NCBI GenBank assembly: GCA_905221605.1
Contig: CAJNDS010002824.1
Coordinates: forward strand, 182,501 to 246,500
DNA length: 64,000 bases
Reading direction: 5' to 3'
Source: Symbiodinium natans
Taxonomy: Eukaryota; Sar; Dinophyceae; Suessiales; Symbiodiniaceae
The notes beneath the pieces were generated by a model that saw nothing but the letters and a program-made list of their open reading frames with translations, was not told the DNA's origin and ran no database searches. This document shows positions 56,191 through 64,000 of the stretch, piece by piece. How positions within the stretch are numbered: the stretch's first letter is position 1; every line of letters begins with the position of its first letter. A program made the position numbers and the translations under genes.

Positions 56191-56269
56191 GCTTCCTCAA
56201 TTATCGTACCTTTTTCCCTAAACCCTAAACCCTAAACCCTTAACCCTAAACTTTAAAAGGGTGCCGCCC

Positions 56270-56430
56270 TGTCATGGGCACACAAGAAGGGACCGTTGTT
56301 TATGAAACCTTGCCCAACTACCCATGAACCTTCAAGGGGAGGGGCCTGCCTGCGACTCTCCATGTGGGATCACATATCGGCGCACATCTCGCCTTCCCAT
56401 CGGGGCGGGCTTGAGGTTTCAGATTCGAGG
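56270..56430. CDS. exon-like island, strand and frame undecided
   Basis: Plus: VMGTQEGTVVYETLPNYP then stop, and PCPTTHEPSRGGACLRLSMW. Minus: KPAPMGRRDVRRYVIPHGES. All plausible. Confidence 0.35.
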
Positions 56431-57043
56431 ATCCACCGTTTGGGGGGTTTAAGGCTCAGGGCACGAGCCCGAACCCCTGAGCCCTAGAAACTCCCAAGTG
56501 CGAGAACCCAACACCCAAACTCAGACCCCCCCAAAAACAGTAGCTTCAAACCCTCAGCCCCAAAAAAGCCGCTCCCAAACCCCTTTAACCCACCCTAAGA
56601 AGCCCCCTAAGGGTCAACCCTGAATCCCAAATGCCCCAACCCCCAAGATCCGCGGGGCTCCTGAGAATTTCAGGCGGTTCGGGGATTTAGGGTTTAGGGT
56701 TTAGGGTTTAGGGTTTAGGGTTTAGGGTTTAGGGGTTTGGGGTTTAGGGTTTAGGGCTCATGGGGGTTTAGGGCTCAGGGGGTTTTGGGGGTGTTCGATG
56801 GTTTCGGGGTAGAGGCTTTCAGAATGCTCGGTCTGGGAGCTATGGGTTTAGGGTCCTAAGGTTTTGAGGGTTAAGGGTGTTTAAGGTTTGGGGGTTTGGA
56901 GGTTTTAGAGGTTTTAGGGTTTAGGGTTTTTGGGTTTAGGCAGGTTTAGGCGTTGAGCCTGCTTGAGGGCTCGCACGTAATGACAACTAGGGTTGAATAT
57001 GCCTCAACCAGAGCTCTGAACCGACCCCTGAGCAACCCCTTGT

Positions 57044-57125
57044 ATACCCTAGACAAACTATGGGCCGAAACATCAGAACCCTTTAAAGAGGGTAAGGGGG
57101 CCACATTGAGGGCCCATGAAACTAC
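57044..57125. mobile_element. family D right half
   Basis: TATACCCTAGACAAACTATG .. GGGTAAGGGGGCCACATTGA then GGGCCCATGAAACTAC. Confidence 0.75.
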
Positions 57126-57248
57126 TTGACGGTCCATAGGTACAGGGCCAGAAGTACCCCCGAAATGAGGTTGTAACCAGTTGGAACCCTAAACCCTAAA
57201 CCCTGAACCCTGAACCCTAAACATCCCTAAACCCACAACCCTAAACCC

Positions 57249-57325
57249 CAGTGCATTCCCTGACGGCGTGTGCCCCGGAAAATGCTTCAACCTGGCTCCC
57301 TTCCCCCTTGGCCACGCGCGAGCTC
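57249..57325 (+). CDS. possible internal exon
   Basis: Plus strand reads VHSLTACAPENASTWLPSPL then ATREL. Other frames partly open. Confidence 0.4.
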
Positions 57326-57368
57326 GGGGTTCGGGGGTTTGGGATCTGAACCTTTGAACTTAAGTAAC

Positions 57369-57532
57369 TTGGGGATGTTCCCCTTACACAAACAGTCCTT
57401 AGCAGGGATAGAATTGGGGATGCTAGAGTTCCTAGTAAGGACTGCTAGTATAAGGGGGAACATCCGAACATGAACCCCTGAAACCCTAAACCTTAAACCC
57501 TAAACCCCAGTATAAGGGGGGAAACATCCCAA
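57369..57532. mobile_element. family A element plus a solo right arm
   Basis: Full copy 57369-57468 (TTGGGGATGTTCCCCTTACA .. CTGCTAGTATAAGGGGGAAC). A second right arm (AGTATAAGGGGGGAAACATC then CCAA) lies at 57509-57532 behind about 40 bp of CCCTAAA text. Confidence 0.85.
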
Positions 57533-57564
57533 CCTCCGAACCCAAAGGCCCCCAAAGAGCCAAA

Positions 57565-57639
57565 GGGTTCCGAAGATTGGGCCCTTATCATGTCCAGTGT
57601 TTCTAAAGGTTACTTACCAGGGCGCATACTTCGGATCCC
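57565..57639. mobile_element. family E element, copy 2
   Basis: GGGTTCCGAAGATTGGGCCC .. GGGCGCATACTTCGGATCCC. Confidence 0.75.
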
Positions 57640-57711
57640 AAAAGCCCCAACGGGCCCCCAACCCTAAACCCTAAACCCCAAAGCCTAAACCCTAAACCCC
57701 AAACCCACTCT

Positions 57712-57784
57712 GAGGGTCCCGGCTTGCCGCCTCCATGACGCTTTTGCACGGGCGGATGCCCGTCTCCCTGGGGCCCGACAGTCG
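57712..57784 (-). CDS. possible internal exon
   Basis: Two minus frames are open: RLSGPRETGIRPCKSVMEAA then SRDPQS, and PTVGPQGDGHPPVQKRHGGG. Confidence 0.4.
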
Positions 57785-58017
57785 GTTTAGGGTTTAGGGT
57801 TCAAGGTTTAGGGTTTAGGGTTCAAGGTTCAGGGTTTAGGGTTTAGGGTTTTGGGCTTTGGGCTTTGGGTTTTGGGTTTTGGGCTTTACTCTAGGGTTCG
57901 GGGGTTGAGGGTCTCAGGCTGCAGGGTGGAGAGCTTTAAGGGTTCAAGGTTTCGGCTGGGTCTCTAGGACTGGGAACCAGAAGCCTTGAAACCCCAAACG
58001 TTAAAACTGCTGTCGAA

Positions 58018-58190
58018 TAATGAATACAAGAAACGAAAACAAGGGACGAGGGGGGGTGGAATTTGGATTCATTCTCTACTCCTCCTGCGACTCCGAATAT
58101 CAAATGATGACTGCAAGAAACGACAACAAGGAACGAAAGCAAGAAATGAGAGGGCTGCAATTTAGAATCATGTTCTGCTCCTGTGAAACC
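58018..58190. repeat. tandem duplication, period about 88 bp
   Basis: TGAATACAAGAAACGAAAAC then AAGG (58019) recurs as TGACTGCAAGAAACGACAAC then AAGGAACG (58107). Both strands stay partly open (minus: SFLVVVSCSHHLIFGVAGGV). Confidence 0.7.
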
Positions 58191-58387
58191 TTAAGGGGTT
58201 CTGGGTTTTCAGGGTTTAGGTGTAAGCTGAAGGAATCTGAGTTTTCGGGCTTCGATTTACAATCACGGAAACGGAAACCCCACTAAAAAAATGCCCGATG
58301 CCATCAACACCCCCAGCACCCTCATAGCGTCTAGACCACGGCCTCAACCGTAAACACTCAACCTTAGGGTTCATAGCGCTTAGGGCG

Positions 58388-58570
58388 GGGTTTAGGGTTT
58401 AGGGTTTAGGGTTTACGGTTTAGGGTTTAGGCTTTAGGGTTTAGGGTTGAGGGTTGAGGGTTGAGGGTTGAGGGTTTAGGGTTTAGGGTTTAGGGTTTAG
58501 GGTTTAGGGTTTAGGGTTTAGGGTTTAGGGTTTAGGGTTTAGGGTTTAGGGTTTAGGGTTTAGGGTTTCA
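58388..58570. repeat. (TTTAGGG)n with GTTGAGG block
   Basis: About 22 TTTAGGG units and four GTTGAGG units. Confidence 0.97.
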
Positions 58571-58653
58571 CCCCATATGAATTCCTCACAGCCCTAGTCC
58601 TGATACCCTTTACCTTAGAAGCCCTCAACCCACAAAACTTTAAAGCCTCAATC

Positions 58654-58752
58654 TTGGGATTTCCCCCTTATACTAACAGTCCTTCAAGGGATTATAGTAG
58701 GGGTTACTATCATCCCTATTGAGGACTGTTAGTATAAGGGGGAACATCCCAA
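58654..58752. mobile_element. family A palindromic element
   Basis: TTGGGATTTCCCCCTTATAC .. CTGTTAGTATAAGGGGGAAC then ATCCCAA. Confidence 0.9.
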
Positions 58753-58934
58753 CCTCAATCCCTTAACTCCCTGCACCCCAACAAGAACGAACCAACCCCC
58801 CCCTCCCCCTCCCCCTGCAACATCCCTAAACCCTAAACCCAAAACCCTAAACCCTACTCAAGCAACTCCATCCAGTTTCTCACCCCCCTTCACGCCCTCA
58901 CCCCGCCAAGCTCCTGGACTCCAAACCTTCCTCA

Positions 58935-59075
58935 GGGTTTAGGGTTTAGGGTTTAGGGTTTAGGGTTTAGGGTTTAGGGTTTAGGCTTTAGGCTTTAGGC
59001 TTTAGGCTTTAGGGTTTGGGGTTTAGGGTTTAAGGTTTGGGGTTTGGGGTTTGGGGTTTAGGGTTTAGGGTTTAG
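58935..59075. repeat. TTTAGGG, CTTTAGG and TTTGGGG blocks
   Basis: Three variant types in adjacent homogeneous blocks within 140 bp. Confidence 0.95.
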
Positions 59076-59092
59076 CCCCCTGCAATTCCCAT

Positions 59093-59192
59093 AAGGATGT
59101 TCCAACTTGTACTAACAGTCCACAATAGGGATTGTAAGAGGGGGTACCATAATCTCTATTAAGGACTGGTAGTACAAGGGGGGACATCCCAA
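59093..59192. mobile_element. family A palindromic element, divergent
   Basis: AAGGATGTTCCAACTTGTAC .. GACTGGTAGTACAAGGGGGG then ACATCCCAA. Confidence 0.85.
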
Positions 59193-59344
59193 CATACAAC
59201 CCTACACGCCTGATCTGTAGAATCGTGCTAATTCGACTCCAAGGTTAGAAGAACCCTAAACACTCTTCACCCGACATGCGCCCTCAAGCCTTCTGGAACC
59301 CTGAAGCCGGTTGAGCCCACGCCGAAAAGACCCTTGCAGGCCTT

Positions 59345-59615
59345 TAACCCCAAACCCCAGAACCCCAAAACCCCCAAAAAAACGGAAAAACCCAGGACGC
59401 CAGAACCCCAAACCCCCAAACCCCAAAACCCCAAACCCCCAAACCCCCAAAACCCCAAAACCCCAAAACCCCCAAAACCCCAAAACCCCAAAACCCCAAA
59501 ACCCCAAAACCCCAAAACCCCAAAACCCCAAAACCCCAAAACCCCAAAACCCCAAAAACCCCAAACCCCAAAACCCCAAAACCCCAAAACCCCAAAACCC
59601 CAAAACCCCAAAAAC
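59345..59615. repeat. 8-mer CCCCAAAA array
   Basis: About 28 CCCCAAAA units with CCCCCAAA interruptions. The octamer equals the telomere repeat of hypotrich ciliates; here it is surely a drifted local variant. Confidence 0.95.
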
Positions 59616-59854
59616 CCGAACCCCCAAGGGCTGGACCCCCAGCTCCACCACCAACGTCTCCTTGGGAAGCGGGGAAGGGCTTTACGGGGTTAGGGGTGCA
59701 GGGGTTTAGGGGTTTCGGGTTTAGGGTTTAGGGTTTAGGGTTTAGGGTTAGGGTTTAGGGTTTAGGGTTTCGGGTTAGGGTTTAGGGTTCGGGTTTCGGG
59801 TTTCGGGTTTCGGGTTTAGGGTTTCGGGTTCAGGGTTTAGGGGTGCAGGTTTAG

Positions 59855-60100
59855 GGGTGCAGGGGGAGTTATGGGGGAGGCTTACGGTGAGTTTAGGGTG
59901 GCTTAGGGCAGCTCAGGGTGGTTTAGGGTGGTTTAGGGCGGCTAGAGGTTTCGGGCGGGCTGAAAGCGGTTTGGTGCGAATCTCTTCGTGGCTTAGGGTG
60001 GTTGAAACTCGGTCTGGGGCTTTTGGCTGTTTGAAGGCTTTAAGACTTCAGGCTTTCGGGTTTAGGGTTTACGGTTTGAGGTTTAGGGTGTCCATGGGGC
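59855..60100. other. degenerate repeat-derived sequence
   Basis: GGTTTAGGGTG/GCTTAGGGCA words with an 83-codon plus frame (GLGWFRAARGFGRAESG) that follows the repeat period; not called as a gene. Confidence 0.5.
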
Positions 60101-60597
60101 TCCTCTAAGAACCCTGAAACTATGCAGGGGTCCTGATTCTGATGCCCAAAACCCCAAAAACCCTAAACCCTAAACCCTAGCCCTAAACCCTAAAACCTAA
60201 ACCCTAAACCCTTCTCCAAAAAAACCTAAAAGTTTACAGTTCAATCCTCACCCTGAACTTGGGGCCGCTAGACCCCATAAACTCCCGAAACCCCCCAAAC
60301 CCAAAACCAGGCCCTAAACCCCGAAACCCCCTAAACCCTAAACCCTAAACCCTAAACCCTAAACCCTAAACCCTAGCCCTAAACCCTAAACCCTAAACCA
60401 CCCCTGAAAAGTACCCGCTGAACCCAAAAACAAAGAACACCCTTCTAAACCTTAAACCCTAAACACAAGACACCCTAAACCCTGACCCACAAACCCTAAA
60501 CACCCTAACACCCTAAACCCTGAACCCTAAACCCCTAAACCCTATGACCCTAACACCCTATACTCTGAACCCTGAACCCTAAACCCTAAACCCTGAA

Positions 60598-60670
60598 CCG
60601 TTCCAAGACAAAGCCGGGCCGCGTAGACTGACCCGAGTCCAAGGCCCGCCAGGCTCACCTCCAGGAGCTT
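60598..60670 (-). CDS. possible exon, hydrophobic
   Basis: Minus strand reads LKLLEVSLAGLGLGSVYAAR then LCLGTV; an early donor CTGGAG|GTGAGCC is also present. Confidence 0.45.
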
Positions 60671-60904
60671 CAGGGTTTAGGGTTTAAGGGTTTAAGGGTT
60701 TAAGGGTTTAAGGGTTTGGGTTTTCGGGTTTAGGGTTTAGGGTTTAGGGTATAGGGTTGAGGGTTTAGGGTTTAGGGTCAAGGGTTAAGGGTTAAGGGTT
60801 GAGGGTTTAGGGTTTAGGGTTTAGGGTTTAGGGTTTAGGGTTTAGGGTTGTAAGGGCTGGCTTCGGGATATTGAGGCTTGTTGGGCTTGAGGGTTGAGGC
60901 TAAG

Positions 60905-61004
60905 GGCATTGCCGCCTATTCTGATGACCCAATGAAGCCCCAACCCAAGAAACCCCTTCAACCCCATGAACCCCACAAACCCTCTACGTTAGCCCTCAAC
61001 CCTA
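60905..61004 (+). CDS. internal exon, unknown gene
   Basis: GGCTAAG|GGC, then GIAAYSDDPMKPQPKKPLQP and HEPHKPSTL before repeat text. Lys/Pro-rich. Confidence 0.6.
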
Positions 61005-61060
61005 AACCCTAAACCCTAAACCCTAAACCCTAAACCCTAAACCCTAAACCCTAAACCCTA
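61000..61060. repeat. (CCCTAAA)n array
   Basis: About eight units; on the minus strand it ends the small ORF next to it. Confidence 0.95.
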
Positions 61061-61186
61061 TACGGGGGGCAACCGAAGGAGGACAGGGAACAAAACAGTC
61101 AACCCCAACAGAAGCCCTTGATCCCCTGGACCAACCAACAACAAACCAACCCAAAACACCAAGCACCCTTTGTTCTCGAGGCGCAT
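61058..61186 (-). CDS. small hydrophobic ORF directly after a relict spliced leader
   Basis: ATG eight bases after the leader match; 42 codons: MRLENKGCLVFWVGLLLVGP then GDQGLLLGLTVLFPVLLRLP PV and TAG. A longer minus frame (from 61333, via a TTG) covers it. Signal-peptide or membrane-segment like. May be a retroposed cDNA fragment. Confidence 0.45.
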   Translation of the reverse strand: MRLENKGCLVFWVGLLLVGPGDQGLLLGLTVLFPVLLRLPPV

Positions 61187-61194
61187 GGCCCGAT

Positions 61195-61216
61195 CTTGAG
61201 CCAAAAAGATTACCGG
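61195..61216 (-). other. probable relict dinoflagellate spliced leader
   Basis: Minus strand CCGGTAATCTTTTTGGCTCA then AG. The last 12 bases are identical to the 3' end of the conserved leader and the 5' part fits with one insertion and about three substitutions. Relict leaders inside dinoflagellate genomes mark cDNAs that were reinserted. Confidence 0.6.
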
Positions 61217-61647
61217 GTACGTTGACCCTTCAACTTCCAACACCAACTCCTTTCTACAATACCAACTGCAGCTCCGCACTCCCCCTGTCCTAGGATTTCC
61301 TAGGACACATTGGAGGTGCAGATCTTTGGCCAAAAACTGCCATTAGGGCAGCAGCCAACTGCTTGAAATGCACAATATGGTTTTACGTCATCCAGGACGA
61401 AATTATAGCACATTGGCTAAGCCCACTAACCACAGAGAATCTTTTTTCACCATGATCCTCTTTTCATTGAAGACTCTTCGGCCTTCTTCACCACAAACCG
61501 TGGTCTTCGCTACGCGAAAAGCTACTGACTTCACTATCAGGGATTTCCATACCCTTAATAGTAACCACCATATTTTCAGCACATTGGCTGATCCAGCACA
61601 CCTGTCTTCAGAAAGAGAAAAACCATCCCTTCATCCATACCATCCAG
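61217..61647 (-). other. 3' flank of the CCCH gene
   Basis: No telomere repeats. Stops in all frames on the minus strand near the gene. AGCCAATGTGCT occurs twice (about 61410 and 61580). Confidence 0.5.
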
Positions 61648-63996
61648 TCACTTCTTCTTCCGATGGGTATCGATACTGAGGTGAAGTCGCAGCAGAACAT
61701 ACTCTAGGTCCGAAACTGTAAGAACAGGATCCTGCACGCACCTTTGAATTGAGGATACCAATCCTTCTCTCTTTGCATCCTCAATCGCTTGGCAAGATTG
61801 ACCCAGCTCTGCATCCACAGCGGTAGACGCCTGCGCATCCACATCAGAGGAACGATCCTTTTCCTCAGGACCTTCCGCCACTACCACCTCTTCCTTTTTG
61901 GGACTTTGACTTTTCTCCTTCTTCTTCGTCTTCCCCACGACGCTTGACTTGGTGCGCATCTTCGAGGCTTTTTCCCCTGCAGAAACCACCGCATTGGATG
62001 ATGATCCACCCTTCTCAATGATCGCCGGCATCTTCTTTGGCTTTGGAACCATGAGAGTGTAAGGATCTTCGATAGCTGCAGTTTTCCTCTTCTTGTTGAC
62101 CTTTTTCACCTCCTCCTCAACGGCAACCTCCGTCTCCGAAGTCTCAACCACCTCCTTTTCGGCAGGAATATCCTTGCTGGACTCCCTTTCTAGGGACCTC
62201 TTTTTGCCCCTTTTGGGATCTTTCTCTTCTCCCACGTTGGCTCGCTCGAACCATATCCTCAGGTCATTGACCCATTCTTCCACCTCCGCCAGCGAAACCT
62301 CATACGACTTCACTATTTCGTGAAGTTCCAGCAAGGACAGCATACCAGTGGTCCACGAACACCATTCTCTATCCAGTTGGTCAGTGTCTCCTGTGAATTT
62401 CAGGAGTTTGAACAGCGGGTCCGCCTCGGCACGAGCCAAATCTGACGTGCCATTGGACAGAAATGAAATCGCCTCCATCAACAGTTCCACCATTTTGGTA
62501 TCATCGTCATAAACCATGAAATCCTCCTCACCATCATCGAACCGTTCAGGAGAGATCTCCTTTTCTCCACCTTTTGCACCAGAACTTCTCCTTGGACCGT
62601 CCCTTGGGGGCGTCCTTGGAGACCTTGGCCTCTGTTCATCCAGCGGATCACCATGCTCAAAGACACACCTGTCACCATAACGACACTTCCCAGACTGAGC
62701 AAACTGGATACACCTTACACCAGTTGCATCATGCGAGAACGCACACTCCTTTCCAGCGAAGCAGGGTCTCCCAGCCACATAGTATTTGCACCAATACGAA
62801 TGCAGCACCACATCATCTTCTGAATGGATGAATTTGCATTGTTCACCAAATTTGCAGCGATCTTTTCCCCTGCTGAACCAATAGCAGAAGCCTTTCTTCC
62901 TCTTCTCCAAGCGCTCCGCCTCGTACCGGTCCATAGGGCGATTCTGCTCTACATGAACATTGCCATGTACCTGAGAACTGCTCCCTTCACCCAAGGTGCT
63001 ATCAGTATTTGATGCTTGGAGTACAGCTGGAAAACCTGGCCTTGGTCCTACCACCTTCATGATTGGTTTTCCGTCAGCTCCTGAGCCACGCTGAGACAAT
63101 CCAAAAACATTGAACATTTTCACGAAGGCCTTTCTAGTGCCGATCTTCTGCACCCTTTTGATTGGATGTTTCATTGCTCCAACCTTGCATCCAGATACAT
63201 TCGAACGACACAACCTCCTATACCCAGCTCTATATCCCTTTTTCCAAAGAGCCATAAGAATTCTAGAGGCAGTAACATTCGCCACCTCTACCTTTTCCAA
63301 TTGTCCCTCACTTTCCGGAACAAACCCATCCAACCTATCCATATCTGAAGACCTTTCCATCTTTTTTGACACCACTTCGTCGAGGTAGTCTTCAGAGATC
63401 CAGGGTAAGTTCCTCTTAGAGGAAAAATCATCACCATTGTCTGGTCCTTCACCAGGATACCCCTTTGTGCTGTCAAAGATCTTACCAGTCGTGCGGTCCT
63501 GCGTAGAAAAATCCCAGTTGGAAGTAACGCGAGCATACACTGACCACAAGAACATCCTTGTGCCAGTCAATCTTGACGACCCACTGGATGTCTCCTCTTC
63601 TGGGGAAACTTCTGGCGCTTTGCCATCCCTTCCAGTGTCACCAATTGTCTCACCTCCAGCATCTTCAATGGGAATAGGGGATTCATTGTTCCCTTGATCA
63701 AGTACCGCATCTTCCTGTCCAAGAATCTCCAGCACCATTGTGGAAGGATCCACTTCCTCATCAGCATCGTCGTCCATCCTTTTCCAGAGAACCTCCAATT
63801 GATCGGCACATGTCGCTGCCTGAAGAAACTCCATCAATTGAGCCTTCCCGCGCTGCCAGAGAAATTCCGAAATCACCACTGACCCTTGGCCTCCTAGGGT
63901 AAGGAACGGAGCAACCAACTTGGCTACCCTCGCCATAAGTTCAACGTGAACTTCCATGCCTGGACTGCGACTCCAATCGTAGGCAATTGCCTCCAT
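61648..63996 (-). CDS. CCCH zinc-finger protein, 782 residues shown, 5' end at window edge
   Basis: Single uninterrupted frame ending in TGA; the first ATG is at 63996 and the frame is open to the window edge, so the true start may lie beyond. Three CCCH fingers: C371-x9-C381-x5-C387-x3-H391, C403-x8-C412-x5-C418-x3-H422 and C429-x8-C438-x5-C444-x3-H448 (DNA 62653-62886). They follow a basic linker (EAERLEKRKKGF). The N-terminal 100 residues look helical; 455-500 is SP/TP-rich then acidic; 590-720 is strongly basic with KKR and KKRK clusters (nuclear signals); the end is KKK. CCCH fingers of this type bind RNA, so an RNA-binding nuclear protein is likely. Alternative: the Gag-like first ORF of a retroelement, since dinoflagellate retroelement ORFs can carry such fingers; no reverse transcriptase is seen downstream. 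No introns and no repeats in 2.35 kb sets it apart from every other gene here. Confidence 0.85.
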   Translation of the reverse strand: MEAIAYDWSRSPGMEVHVELMARVAKLVAPFLTLGGQGSVVISEFLWQRGKAQLMEFLQAATCADQLEVLWKRMDDDADEEVDPSTMVLEILGQEDAVLDQGNNESPIPIEDAGGETIGDTGRDGKAPEVSPEEETSSGSSRLTGTRMFLWSVYARVTSNWDFSTQDRTTGKIFDSTKGYPGEGPDNGDDFSSKRNLPWISEDYLDEVVSKKMERSSDMDRLDGFVPESEGQLEKVEVANVTASRILMALWKKGYRAGYRRLCRSNVSGCKVGAMKHPIKRVQKIGTRKAFVKMFNVFGLSQRGSGADGKPIMKVVGPRPGFPAVLQASNTDSTLGEGSSSQVHGNVHVEQNRPMDRYEAERLEKRKKGFCYWFSRGKDRCKFGEQCKFIHSEDDVVLHSYWCKYYVAGRPCFAGKECAFSHDATGVRCIQFAQSGKCRYGDRCVFEHGDPLDEQRPRSPRTPPRDGPRRSSGAKGGEKEISPERFDDGEEDFMVYDDDTKMVELLMEAISFLSNGTSDLARAEADPLFKLLKFTGDTDQLDREWCSWTTGMLSLLELHEIVKSYEVSLAEVEEWVNDLRIWFERANVGEEKDPKRGKKRSLERESSKDIPAEKEVVETSETEVAVEEEVKKVNKKRKTAAIEDPYTLMVPKPKKMPAIIEKGGSSSNAVVSAGEKASKMRTKSSVVGKTKKKEKSQSPKKEEVVVAEGPEEKDRSSDVDAQASTAVDAELGQSCQAIEDAKREGLVSSIQRCVQDPVLTVSDLEYVLLRLHLSIDTHRKKK

Positions 63997-64000
63997 AGCA

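Noticed and set aside
59345-59615. Ciliate origin, from the CCCCAAAA repeat
   Set aside because: The octamer is one of several local variants of TTTAGGG; coding text uses TAA, TAG and TGA as ordinary stops, and the window as a whole fits a dinoflagellate.
59256-59709. ORFs of 83-132 codons
   Set aside because: Translation of CCCCAAAA repeats.
61648-63996. Overlapping plus-strand ORFs of 60-92 codons
   Set aside because: Shadows of the long CCCH reading frame.

Overview
ORGANISM. This looks like nuclear DNA of a dinoflagellate, most likely a Symbiodiniaceae-type alga. The evidence is (i) several hundred interstitial copies of the TTTAGGG/CCCTAAA telomere-type heptamer; (ii) a probable relict dinoflagellate spliced leader at 61195-61216 (minus strand), whose last 12 bases TTTTGGCTCAAG match the leader; (iii) short exons bounded by AG acceptors and GT or probable GC donors; and (iv) long G and C runs. 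The source was inferred, not looked up.

LAYOUT. Four kinds of sequence alternate. (1) Telomere-type arrays and their degenerate variants (TTTGGGG, CTTAGGG, CTTTAGG, TTTGAGGG, CCCTAAAA, CCCCAAAA, 9-mer GGGCGTTTA) occupy much of the window on both strands. (2) Between them lie islands of about 50-180 bp that read as exons. A few can be chained by reading frame and intron phase: a RING-H2 finger gene (minus, 38681-40270), a three-exon gene at 50218-50641 (plus), a two-exon gene at 42137-42388 (plus), a three-exon gene at 53860-54437 (minus), and two-exon genes at 55055-55311 and 55746-55933 (both minus). (3) Families of short palindromic MITE-like elements (named A to N here) are scattered throughout; family A alone has about 15 full or partial copies. 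A larger element of about 300-480 bp (L) has three copies. (4) Two stretches are nearly free of telomere repeats: 12.8-16.7 kb (a minus-strand gene and pseudogene region with a multipass membrane protein) and 44.5-47.5 kb (an AT-rich satellite followed by a minus-strand gene). The window ends in a 782-residue protein with three CCCH zinc fingers (61648-63996, minus).

HOW IT FITS TOGETHER. In the best gene models the array inside the gene reads TTTAGGG on the coding strand and serves as the intron: it starts at G|GTTTAG and ends at TTTAG|G or TTCAG|G. The C-rich orientation (CCCTAAA) has neither GT nor AG, and several open frames run into it and stop at CCC TAA. So the same repeat could act as a portable intron in one orientation and as a terminator of reading frames in the other. 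That is the main candidate for an undescribed system here; it is an inference from frame and phase and needs RNA data.

LIMITS. Splice sites were read by eye. Many islands are open in more than one frame or on both strands; those are marked with strand '.' or low confidence. Most ORFs inside the arrays (G/F/W/V-rich or N/P/K/T-rich) are translated repeats and are not called as genes. Stretches not listed are degenerate CCCTAAA/TTTAGGG text in which nothing further was recognised.
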